64,000 nt of DNA, from the NCBI GenBank assembly GCA_036389455.1, contig DASVPW010000003.1, forward strand, positions 14,591 to 78,590, given 5' to 3'. Positions 7,967 through 15,350 of the stretch are shown here, piece after piece (positions within the stretch are counted from its first letter, which is position 1; each line of letters begins with the position of its first letter). The notes below the pieces were generated by a model. The model did not search any database, was not told where the DNA came from, and saw only the letters and a list, made by a program, of their open reading frames with translations. The position numbers and the translations under genes were made by a program. This DNA is from JAJKJG01 sp036389455. GTDB lineage: Bacteria > Pseudomonadota > Alphaproteobacteria > Rhizobiales > Beijerinckiaceae.

Positions 7967-8743
7967 ATGCCAGCTCCCGATTCCCGGCGCGAGCCGATCT
8001 TCAACCTGCCCGGGATCGTGGCGGCGTCGGTCGCCGTCCTCGTGATCGTCCACGCGGTCCGCTCGACGCTCCTGTCGCCCGCCGTCGATTTCGAGCTTCT
8101 GATGGAATTCGCCGTCGTGCCGGCGCGGTGGACCGCCGCCTTCGATCCATCCCGGGCGGAGGCGATCCTGCGGGAGGCCGCCGGAGACCACCGCGAGGCG
8201 CTCGCGCAATACATTCTTGCCGAGGGCGGGGCGAAGCCTTGGACCGCGCTCGCCTACGCCCTCCTGCACGGCTCATGGGCGCACGTTCTCTTGAACTGCG
8301 TATGGCTCGCTGCCTTCGGCACGCCTGTGGCGCGGCGCTGCGGGGGACTGCGGTTCCTCGCATTGGGAGCGGCCTGCGCCGTCGGGGGCGCGGTCGCGCA
8401 TTGGCTCACCGACTCCTCGAGCGTCGTGCCGATGATCGGCGCCTCGGCGGCGATCTCGGGCTGGATGGCTGCGGCGGCGCGGTTCGTGTTCGCGCCCGGC
8501 CGGGACCCGTTCCGCGGCCTGAGGACGGTGCGGGAGGCTCATGAGCGGCCGCGGCAGACGGTCGGCGAGCTCCTGCGCAACCGCGGTGCCGCCACCTTCC
8601 TCGGGGTATGGCTTGCCTCGAACCTGCTGTTCGGCCTCACCGCCGCGCCGCTCGGGATCACCGATGCCGCGGTGGCGTGGGAGGCTCATATCGGCGGCTT
8701 CCTCGTCGGGCTCCTGCTGTTCCCTTGGATTGATCCCGCGTAG
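7967..8743 (+). CDS. Rhomboid-family intramembrane serine protease
   Basis: A 258-residue polytopic membrane protein of the rhomboid family. The catalytic dyad is S160 in 'MIGASAAISG' and H241 in 'WEAHIGGFLVG', and H101-x4-H106-x3-N110 in 'HGSWAHVLLN' is the usual helix-2 signature. About six membrane spans fit the hydrophobic segments at 15-32, 95-118, 128-147, 155-175, 208-226 and 238-255. Rhomboids cut single-span proteins inside the membrane; the substrate is unknown. The ATG at 7967 gives a normal N-terminus; the frame is open further upstream without a better start. Confidence 0.88.
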   Translation: MPAPDSRREPIFNLPGIVAASVAVLVIVHAVRSTLLSPAVDFELLMEFAVVPARWTAAFDPSRAEAILREAAGDHREALAQYILAEGGAKPWTALAYALLHGSWAHVLLNCVWLAAFGTPVARRCGGLRFLALGAACAVGGAVAHWLTDSSSVVPMIGASAAISGWMAAAARFVFAPGRDPFRGLRTVREAHERPRQTVGELLRNRGAATFLGVWLASNLLFGLTAAPLGITDAAVAWEAHIGGFLVGLLLFPWIDPA

Positions 8744-8826
8744 CCGTCGGCGTCTTGCCAGCCCGCCTGCGCTCTACCACTATGGTCTAACAGGCCCGCT
8801 TCGCGCGCCGGTCAGCGGAGGAACGG

Positions 8827-9258
8827 ATGAACGTCGAGCACATTCTCGCCGCCAAGGGCCGGGACGTCCTCACCATCGAGCCGAACCGCACTCTCGCCGA
8901 CGCCGCCCGCGCCCTGACCGAGCGCAAGATCGGCGCCGTCGTGATCGCGGACGCGAACCGGACCGTGCTCGGCATCCTGTCGGAACGCGACATCGTGCGG
9001 GCGGTGGCGCGAGGGGGCGCCGCAGCCCTCGACCATCCGGTGTCGCAATACATGACCGCCAAGGTCGTCACCTGCACCGGCCACTCCAGCATCAACGAGC
9101 TCATGGAGGTGATGACCAAGCGCAAGTTCCGGCACGTTCCGATCGTCGAGGACGGGCGGCTTGCCGGCATCATCTCGATCGGCGACGTGGTGAAGCACCG
9201 GGTCGCCGAGATCGAGGCCGAGCATCAGGCCCTGCGGGAATACATCGCGACGGCTTGA
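8827..9258 (+). CDS. Two-CBS-domain protein
   Basis: A 143-residue soluble protein made of two CBS domains (about residues 7-60 and 72-130), which bind adenosyl nucleotides or NAD as sensors. Typical signatures are 'ERKIGAVVIAD', 'GILSERDIVRA' and 'KFRHVPIVEDGRLAG'. It has no attached enzyme or channel, so it must act on a partner. GGAGGAACGG lies seven bases upstream of the ATG. It stands between the rhomboid gene and a convergent patatin gene whose stop is only four bases away from this stop. Confidence 0.92.
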   Translation: MNVEHILAAKGRDVLTIEPNRTLADAARALTERKIGAVVIADANRTVLGILSERDIVRAVARGGAAALDHPVSQYMTAKVVTCTGHSSINELMEVMTKRKFRHVPIVEDGRLAGIISIGDVVKHRVAEIEAEHQALREYIATA

Positions 9259-9262
9259 GGGT

Positions 9263-10327
9263 TCAACCGACTCGCGCGGTGTCGCGCATCAGCTCGAAGA
9301 GGTCAGGCAGGGCGCGCTCGGTGGCTTGTTTCCCGAGCTCGATGCATTCCTCCGCCCGGTGGAACTCGAACAGGCCGATCGGCGAAAGCTTCGGGGCGAT
9401 CATCACGTCGGGGGGGTCGCCCGCGAGCCGCGAGCGGGCGATGCGGTCCTGGGTGATGTTGAAGGCGTCGACCATGACGCTCGCGATGCCGGGGCCGGCC
9501 GCCGCCCGGCGCCCGAGGCCGCGCACGCGGCCCGCGGCGTCGAGCATCGGGTTGAGGAGGCTCCAGCGGCTGCGCTCCTCGGCCGCCGCCTCGATGATCT
9601 CGTCGCTCTCCTCCATCTCGGCCGAATGCGACTGGATCACCGTGCCGCGGATGCGGATGTCGCCGTTGAGGTTGACGCAGATGACGAGGTCGGCGCCGAG
9701 CGCCCGCGCCGTCGTGACCGGGATCGGGTTCACGATCGCCCCGTCCATGAGCCAGCGCCCGCCGAGCCTCACCGGGTCGAACACGCCGGGGAGCGCATAG
9801 GACGCCCTGAGCGCCTCGACCAGCGGGCCGCGGGTGATCCAGATCTCGTGGCCGGTGCCGAGCTCGGTCGCGATCGTCGCGAAGCGCGTCGGCAGGTTCT
9901 CGATCCGCAGGTCCGCGAGATCGTGCTCGAGGAGCCGGCGCAGCCGGTCGCCCGAGATGAGCCCTGAGCCCGTGATGTGGAAGTCGAGGAGGCCCATGAC
10001 CCGCCGCTTCGTCAGCGACAGGGCGAACTCCTCGATCACGTCGAGCTTGCCCGCCGCGAAGCACGCGCCGACGACGGCACCGACGGAGGAGCCGGCGATC
10101 ACGTCCGGGACGATGCCCTCGCGCTCGAGCACCCGCATGACGCCGATGTGCGACCAGCCGCGGGCGGCGCCGCTGCCGAGCGCGATGCCGATCTTCAGCC
10201 GCGTGCGGGGCTCGCGTTCCGCGACGACCTGGCTCACGGATTCCTCGCCTCCACCGCCGCCGAGCCCAAAAGCGCGACGGGCGATCCCGTCCCACAGCAT
10301 GGCCTTCGTTCCTTCAGCCGTCGCCAT
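9263..10327 (-). CDS. Patatin-like phospholipase
   Basis: A 354-residue cytoplasmic patatin-family lipid acyl hydrolase of the RssA/YchK type. The oxyanion loop is 'GSGAARGW' at 51-58, the nucleophile is S81 in G79-S-S-V-G83, and the catalytic Asp is D195 in 'MDGAI'. These proteins release fatty acids from phospholipids, but the bacterial targets of this branch are poorly known. I start it at the ATG at 10327 because the open frame further upstream lacks family features. It is the simpler of two patatin proteins in the window (the other is at 12479-15175). Confidence 0.9.
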   Translation of the reverse strand: MATAEGTKAMLWDGIARRAFGLGGGGGEESVSQVVAEREPRTRLKIGIALGSGAARGWSHIGVMRVLEREGIVPDVIAGSSVGAVVGACFAAGKLDVIEEFALSLTKRRVMGLLDFHITGSGLISGDRLRRLLEHDLADLRIENLPTRFATIATELGTGHEIWITRGPLVEALRASYALPGVFDPVRLGGRWLMDGAIVNPIPVTTARALGADLVICVNLNGDIRIRGTVIQSHSAEMEESDEIIEAAAEERSRWSLLNPMLDAAGRVRGLGRRAAAGPGIASVMVDAFNITQDRIARSRLAGDPPDVMIAPKLSPIGLFEFHRAEECIELGKQATERALPDLFELMRDTARVG

Positions 10328-10475
10328 CGTCCCATGCAGCGATGAAAGCCTTATGAACAACGCCGAAGGGCCAAGTTTGGTGGCAGCCCGGGCGCCGGGC
10401 AATGCCGAGCTTGTGAACGCGGAGCCCGGGCTTGCGGGGGAGCCAGAGGAGGGGGAAAGCCCCCGTGCGGTCTGC

Positions 10476-10928
10476 TCAGACGGCGCGCAGGCGCCACTGC
10501 GCCCTCTGTGGCGAGTGCGGACCCTCACCCCTCCCCCTCTCCCCCTCGGGAGAGGAGGTCTCCACCGCCCGGTAGAAGCAGGAGCGGCGGCCGGTGTGGC
10601 AGCAGCCGCCGTCGCCGCCGACGCGCACCTTGAGGAGGAGCGCGTCCTGGTCGCAGTCGACGCGCACCTCGACGACGGTCTGGACCTGGCCGCTCGTCGC
10701 CCCCTTGCGCCACAGCTCGCCGCGGGAGCGCGACCAGTACCAGGCCTCGCCGGTCTTGAGGGTCCGCGCCAGCGCCTCGGCGTTCATGTGCGCGACCATC
10801 AGCACCTCGCCGCTGTCGGCGTCCGCCGCGACGGCGGTGACGAGGCCGTCCGCGCCGAACCGGGGGGCGAGCACGCAGCCTTCCTCGAGATCCTCCCGGG
10901 ACGCGGCGGTGGGGAAGGGGGCGGACAT
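10476..10928 (-). CDS. hisI: Phosphoribosyl-AMP cyclohydrolase
   Basis: Opens the purine ring of phosphoribosyl-AMP in histidine synthesis. The 150-residue cytoplasmic protein shows 'VLMVAHMNAEAL', 'AWYWSRSRGELWRKG', the metal-binding 'VDCDQDALLLKV' and the cysteine site 'GGCCHTGRRSCFYR'. The family normally stops soon after 'SCFYRAVE'. Here about 27 further residues rich in Glu, Gly, Arg and Pro are encoded by a dispersed GC palindrome (10536-10555), so the C-terminus seems to have been extended by the repeat. It lies downstream of folE on the same strand, but a terminator separates them. Confidence 0.93.
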   Translation of the reverse strand: MSAPFPTAASREDLEEGCVLAPRFGADGLVTAVAADADSGEVLMVAHMNAEALARTLKTGEAWYWSRSRGELWRKGATSGQVQTVVEVRVDCDQDALLLKVRVGGDGGCCHTGRRSCFYRAVETSSPEGERGRGEGPHSPQRAQWRLRAV

Positions 10929-10940
10929 AAGTTCGTTCCG

Positions 10941-10970
10941 AAAGGGAAACGCCCGGCTCGGGGCCGGGCG
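10941..10970 (-). terminator. Rho-independent terminator of folE
   Basis: Arms CGCCCGGC (10950-10957) and GCCGGGCG (10963-10970) form a stem; read on the minus strand it is followed by TTTCCCTTT. It lies 30 bases after the folE stop. Confidence 0.65.
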
Positions 10971-10999
10971 CGCTCAGCTTCCACTCGGGCGGGAGGCCG

Positions 11000-11635
11000 T
11001 CAAGCCTTGCCGGCGCGCAGCAGCGTCAGGAAGCGGGCCTGCTCGGCCGGATCGTCCCGGAACACGCCGGTGAACTGGGTCGTCACCGTCGACGACCCCG
11101 CCTTGCGCACGCCGCGCATGGACATGCACAGGTGCTCGGCCTCGATCATCACGGCGACGCCGCGGGGCTTGAGCGCCTCGTCGATGGTCTCGGCGATCTG
11201 GACCGTGAGCGCTTCCTGGGTCTGCAGGCGCCGGGCGAAGGCGTCGACCACCCGGGCGAGCTTCGACAGGCCGACGACCCCCTTCGCGGGGTAATAGGCG
11301 ATATGGGCGCAGCCCGTGAAGGGGATCATGTGGTGCTCGCAGTGCGAGGCGAAGGGGATGTCGCGCACGAGCACGATGTCGTTATAGGCGGCGACCTCCT
11401 CGAACACCCGGTCGAGGATCTCGGAGGGCTCCGTCCGGTAGCCGGCGAAAAGCTCCTCGAACGCCGTCGCGACCCGCCGCGGCGTGTCGGCGAGGCCCTC
11501 GCGGGCGGGATCGTCCCCGGCCCAGCGGATCAGGGTGCGCACCGCCGCCTCCGCCTCCTCGCGGGTCGGAGGCTTCTCAGGCCCGGCCGGCCTGGCCTCG
11601 GCCGTCCGCAACAGGGGCTTCACGACTGCGTCCAT
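11000..11635 (-). CDS. folE: GTP cyclohydrolase I
   Basis: Converts GTP to dihydroneopterin triphosphate, the first step of folate synthesis. The 211-residue cytoplasmic protein carries the zinc and active-site signatures 'SHCEHHMIPFTG', 'RLQTQEALTVQ' and 'EAEHLCMSMRGVRK', all intact. The ATG at 11635 gives the normal family length; the open frame continues far upstream through the divergent Fe-S scaffold gene and is a shadow there. The 102-base gap to that gene should hold both promoters. Confidence 0.96.
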   Translation of the reverse strand: MDAVVKPLLRTAEARPAGPEKPPTREEAEAAVRTLIRWAGDDPAREGLADTPRRVATAFEELFAGYRTEPSEILDRVFEEVAAYNDIVLVRDIPFASHCEHHMIPFTGCAHIAYYPAKGVVGLSKLARVVDAFARRLQTQEALTVQIAETIDEALKPRGVAVMIEAEHLCMSMRGVRKAGSSTVTTQFTGVFRDDPAEQARFLTLLRAGKA

Positions 11636-11737
11636 CTCCTGCACCCCGGGCAGCGGCGCCGCTCGCGCTTGCCGATCCGACCCCTTATATTGGAGGCGTC
11701 CGCCCGATCGGCAACGCGACCTCAAGCCAAGCACCTG

Positions 11738-12190
11738 ATGCTGAACGAGATCTACAACAAGCGCATCCTCGAGCTCGCGGCCGACATCCCGCGGCTCGGG
11801 CGCCTTCGCGACCCGGACGCGAGCGCCACCGCCCACTCGAAGCTGTGCGGCTCGACCGTGACCATCGACCTCAAGATCCAGGGCGGCGTCGTCACCGACT
11901 TCGCCCACGAGGTGAAGGCCTGCGCGCTCGGCCAGGCCTCCTCCTCGATCATGGCCCGCACCGTCATCGGGTCGACCGCCGGGGAGCTGCGCGAGGTCCG
12001 CGAGGCGATGCGGCGGATGCTGAAGGAGAACGGCGCGCCGCCTGAGGGCAAATGGGCCGAGCTGCGCGTGCTCGAGCCGGTGCGCGGCTTCAAGGCCCGC
12101 CATGCCTCCACCATGCTGACCTTCGACGCGGTCGTGAACGCGCTCGATGAGATCGAGGCCCGCCGGGCCCGGCCGGCGGCGGCGGAGTGA
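11738..12190 (+). CDS. Iron-sulfur cluster scaffold protein, IscU/SufU-like
   Basis: A 150-residue NifU-N/IscU-fold protein of the alphaproteobacterial type. It begins 'MLNEIYNKRILELAAD' and has two of the expected ligand cysteines, C37 in 'SKLCGST' and C62 in 'VKACALGQASS'. Where IscU has its third cysteine this protein reads 'RHASTML', with Ser instead. I cannot tell whether it still holds a cluster; it may be a carrier or a divergent scaffold. The yidD start overlaps its stop (TGATG), so the two are translationally coupled. Confidence 0.82.
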   Translation: MLNEIYNKRILELAADIPRLGRLRDPDASATAHSKLCGSTVTIDLKIQGGVVTDFAHEVKACALGQASSSIMARTVIGSTAGELREVREAMRRMLKENGAPPEGKWAELRVLEPVRGFKARHASTMLTFDAVVNALDEIEARRARPAAAE

Positions 12191-12498
12191 TGGCCTTCGC
12201 GTCCGGGCTGCCGGCGCGCGCCGCCCACGGGCTGATCCGCGCCTACCAGCTCACCCTCTCGGGCCTCGTCGGCCGCCACTGCCGCCATCTGCCGTCCTGC
12301 TCGGACTACGCCGACGAGGCGATCGCCCGCCACGGCCTGTGGGCCGGCGGCTGGATGGGCCTTGCCCGCGTCTGCCGCTGCGGCCCGGGCGGGACCTCCG
12401 GCCTCGACCTCGTGTGCGAGGAGGTGCCGGCGGGGGCGCGGTGGTACGCGCCGTGGCGGTATGGGCGGTGGCGGGGCGTCAACGCGCCGCCTCCCTAG
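12190..12498 (+). CDS. yidD: Membrane protein insertion efficiency factor YidD
   Basis: A 102-residue YidD-family protein that helps insertion of membrane proteins by YidC. The signature 'CRHLPSCSDYADEAI' is followed by a Gly-rich stretch and the conserved 'RVCRCGPGG'. An N-terminal amphipathic helix probably attaches it to the inner membrane. The ATG at 12190 overlaps the stop of the scaffold gene; a GTG one codon earlier is possible. Its 3' end overlaps the convergent patatin gene by 20 bases. The order Fe-S scaffold, yidD, thrS is, as I recall, common in relatives; here a 2.7-kb gene lies between yidD and thrS. Confidence 0.92.
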   Translation: MAFASGLPARAAHGLIRAYQLTLSGLVGRHCRHLPSCSDYADEAIARHGLWAGGWMGLARVCRCGPGGTSGLDLVCEEVPAGARWYAPWRYGRWRGVNAPPP

Positions 12499-15175
12499 GC
12501 GGTAAGCGTCCGCTCGCTGCCAGGACCGGACATCCGCCACCCGCAGTATCCTGACTCGGCTGCGACGTGTCGAGACACAACGGGCTGCAATCGCTCGATT
12601 GGCTCTTGTTGCAGGTGGTCCTGAGAATTCCGAGCAGGCTCTCCATCGACCGCTGGTTGCGATAATGCTTCTGGATTTGCTTGTCCAAGTACTCCTGCAC
12701 CGGCTGGGACAGCCACCAGCTCATCGATATCTTCTCCATCGTCCAGCTCTGGCATGGTTGAGCTGCTCTCGAATCCTCGTTCAAATCCTTCTTGTTCGAA
12801 TCCTTCTTGGGCGGGCAAGGCTTGTCCATGAGGGGATCGTAGATGTTGAAGCTGAAGAAGTGCGGAGTCTTCTCGCCCTGAACGTAGACCTTCTCCGTCG
12901 CAATCCGCGCTGCTTCCGCGAGATGACCGGAGCGCGTTGCGTAGAGACCCAGAGCCGGCGTCAGCACGTCGGACAGGAACTCTCCTCCCGCCTCGACCGG
13001 AAGAGCCGGGCCGAGATTGCCACGCGGCCGGCGATGGGCGTCCTCCTCGAGCGGAACCGGGTCATTCGCCACATAGACGATCACCGGCTCGAGCCCGAAC
13101 TTCTTCAGTCCTTCGGCAAGATCGGCCGCCGTGACAAGACCGCCGTTCTCGAAATAGCCGCCATCGATCACTCGGTCGCCCACTTTGCCCTCGCAGTTGC
13201 GGATGGCTCCCGATGGGGAGATCAGGGGAAACCGGGCGCTCATCGTCGCCGCCGTGGACAGGCGGACATCTGGCGCGCGGATCGCGGGTGGAAGGCCTGC
13301 GGCCCCCCCACACAAGTCCGCTCGGGCGGTTGCGCCGGTTGCGGCCGCGCCGCCGTTGGCTTGATCGCCATTCAACGGCCCTCCGAGGACCTCGAAGAGA
13401 TCGAACGATTCCTGGAACAGGGGGCAAGGCTCCTTCGCGGCGTTGCCCTCCCGGCATTTCGCGCCCGGGATCCAGGTCGGGGACAGTTCCGAGGTCAGGA
13501 TTCGCCGACCCGTGATCACGGATGTCCCGTTGATAACGAGAAGCGGCAGCCATTTGGCTGAGGATGGGCCAACCGCTACGGCTCCGTCTGCCTTGCCGGC
13601 AGACCATTCGGAAATCGCCGGGGGCGATGCGCCATAAAATTTGCGCTCGATGCCGAACGGTTGGGCTAGGCGTCCCTCGTCATCGCCCTTCGGGGCCGAT
13701 CCGACGACGACATGGTCGTAGTGGCGTTCCCAGGACCGTTCGAGGAGGTAGGCCCTGTCCTTCCACCATGGCTCCGTTCCAATGAACGGCGCCAGGAACA
13801 GGAGGTCGCGCAGACCCATCCCGATCGCGACGGGCGAGAGGAAGTCGCCGATCGTGAGGGCCTGAAGGCAGCGGCGCCAGGAGCGGATCTGCTCATCGTC
13901 GAAATGGCCGTAGTCGGAGGCAGGCTTCGCCTGGCAGGGGCCGCGCAGCCACGCCTGGCTGTTCTTTCCTTTGGCTGCCGCATCGGCGATCGCGGTCCGA
14001 GCCATGACGGCCCCAACCGATGAGCCCGAAACGGTCGAGAGGGCGAAGAGCTGCTTACTGATCGGCCGCAAGGCGCCGCCCTCCTGCTGCGTCTGGTCCA
14101 GGAGGGTTCCAAGAACCGTGACGGTGAAGAAGGCGGCCCGGCTTGCTCCACCTGCCGCCGCCATGATGATCGGGGAGGGGCAGTCGGCAAGCTCCTTGGG
14201 GCAGTTCTCGGCACGCCAGCGTGCGACCGCATCTGTGAGATCGATCTGCCGCGCTCCGATCGCTTGCTTGTCGAGGCGCCGGACGTCGTGCACCGCCGGC
14301 ACGTAGGCCGAGATCAAGGCCGCCAGGATCACGCCAACGGCGATGAGCGGAAAGCGAAGGCGATGGCTGAGGGAGGCCACGATCGTGATGGGCATCACCC
14401 ATATGCCGAGCGCTAACATCAGGAAAACCGCCCTGGAGAAGCTTTCTGCGACGGCAAACGGCTCGCTCACGGCGTAGATGACCAGAGCGGCGCAGAAGAA
14501 GATCAGGCTCCACGTGGCGAGACGGAGCAGCGTTTCAGTTCGGCTCCTGGCCTTACCTTTGAAGTCGCCGCGCAGGAGAACGCTCTCGTTCTTTGGCGTC
14601 CCTGTGATGCGTTCCAGAACCGGGCGTCGAAGGAACATGAGCAAGGAGAAGATGGCGAGCGTTATCCAAACGTAGACCGTCAGCTGGTTAATGCCGTCGA
14701 TCGCGTTTCGCGCTGATGGGAGGATGTCGATGCTGCTCTTTGCAATCGGCTCAAGGTTCATTCGTGTCTTGTACAGCGCCATCAACACGCCAGCGAAGGC
14801 GATCCAGGCTAAGAAGCGCGGCACCCACACGCCCGCATTGAAATATAACCCTCGAACTTTAGCCAAGCCGAACTGGTAAAGCTCGTCGCGCGGGATCCAA
14901 TCGCGGAAGCCGAGAATCAACCTCGCCGCAAGGTGGACGGCCGAAACCCAGAACAGAAGAGCAAAGCAAAAGCGAAGAATATTCGAGGTATCCCACTTAG
15001 TTTCAGCGAAAAGATCCTGCGCTTGATCGACTCCGAAGAGCAGTAAATATCCTACAAGGGCGCTGACGACGCTGACGCGGCAGACCCAAAGAACGCGAAA
15101 CCAGCGTCTTGAGGGGGGAAGCACGAACCAGAGAGTGATTGAAGTTAGAAATAACACAATGAGGACGACTGCCAT
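12479..15175 (-). CDS. Large membrane-anchored patatin-like phospholipase
   Basis: An 898-residue protein joining a membrane domain of about eight spans (roughly 2-19, 30-48, 68-88, 117-136, 165-182, 218-236, 247-268, 275-292) to a patatin-like hydrolase domain. The hydrolase has the oxyanion motif G342-G-A-S-R346, the nucleophile S386 in G384-S-S-V-G388 and D671-G-G with 'GGYFENGG', so the Ser-Asp dyad is intact. Several Cys residues in the C-terminal half could form disulfides if that part is periplasmic; topology is unresolved. GC content, especially at the 5' end, is lower than in the flanking housekeeping genes. It stands alone on the minus strand, so recent acquisition is plausible. Confidence 0.85.
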   Translation of the reverse strand: MAVVLIVLFLTSITLWFVLPPSRRWFRVLWVCRVSVVSALVGYLLLFGVDQAQDLFAETKWDTSNILRFCFALLFWVSAVHLAARLILGFRDWIPRDELYQFGLAKVRGLYFNAGVWVPRFLAWIAFAGVLMALYKTRMNLEPIAKSSIDILPSARNAIDGINQLTVYVWITLAIFSLLMFLRRPVLERITGTPKNESVLLRGDFKGKARSRTETLLRLATWSLIFFCAALVIYAVSEPFAVAESFSRAVFLMLALGIWVMPITIVASLSHRLRFPLIAVGVILAALISAYVPAVHDVRRLDKQAIGARQIDLTDAVARWRAENCPKELADCPSPIIMAAAGGASRAAFFTVTVLGTLLDQTQQEGGALRPISKQLFALSTVSGSSVGAVMARTAIADAAAKGKNSQAWLRGPCQAKPASDYGHFDDEQIRSWRRCLQALTIGDFLSPVAIGMGLRDLLFLAPFIGTEPWWKDRAYLLERSWERHYDHVVVGSAPKGDDEGRLAQPFGIERKFYGASPPAISEWSAGKADGAVAVGPSSAKWLPLLVINGTSVITGRRILTSELSPTWIPGAKCREGNAAKEPCPLFQESFDLFEVLGGPLNGDQANGGAAATGATARADLCGGAAGLPPAIRAPDVRLSTAATMSARFPLISPSGAIRNCEGKVGDRVIDGGYFENGGLVTAADLAEGLKKFGLEPVIVYVANDPVPLEEDAHRRPRGNLGPALPVEAGGEFLSDVLTPALGLYATRSGHLAEAARIATEKVYVQGEKTPHFFSFNIYDPLMDKPCPPKKDSNKKDLNEDSRAAQPCQSWTMEKISMSWWLSQPVQEYLDKQIQKHYRNQRSMESLLGILRTTCNKSQSSDCSPLCLDTSQPSQDTAGGGCPVLAASGRLPPREAAR

Positions 15176-15350
15176 GGCGCTCTCCTAACCATCCAGATGC
15201 TAGCAGCCGTTGGGATGCTTGCAAGTCCATCATACCCGCTTTGAGCCGTCTGATGTTGCAGAGTACTCCTCCGTACGGTACGGGTCCGGTCACCGGCTGC
15301 AGCAACCCCGCTTACCTGCCTCGTTCGCAGGAGTGAGCAAGGAGTTCCCG

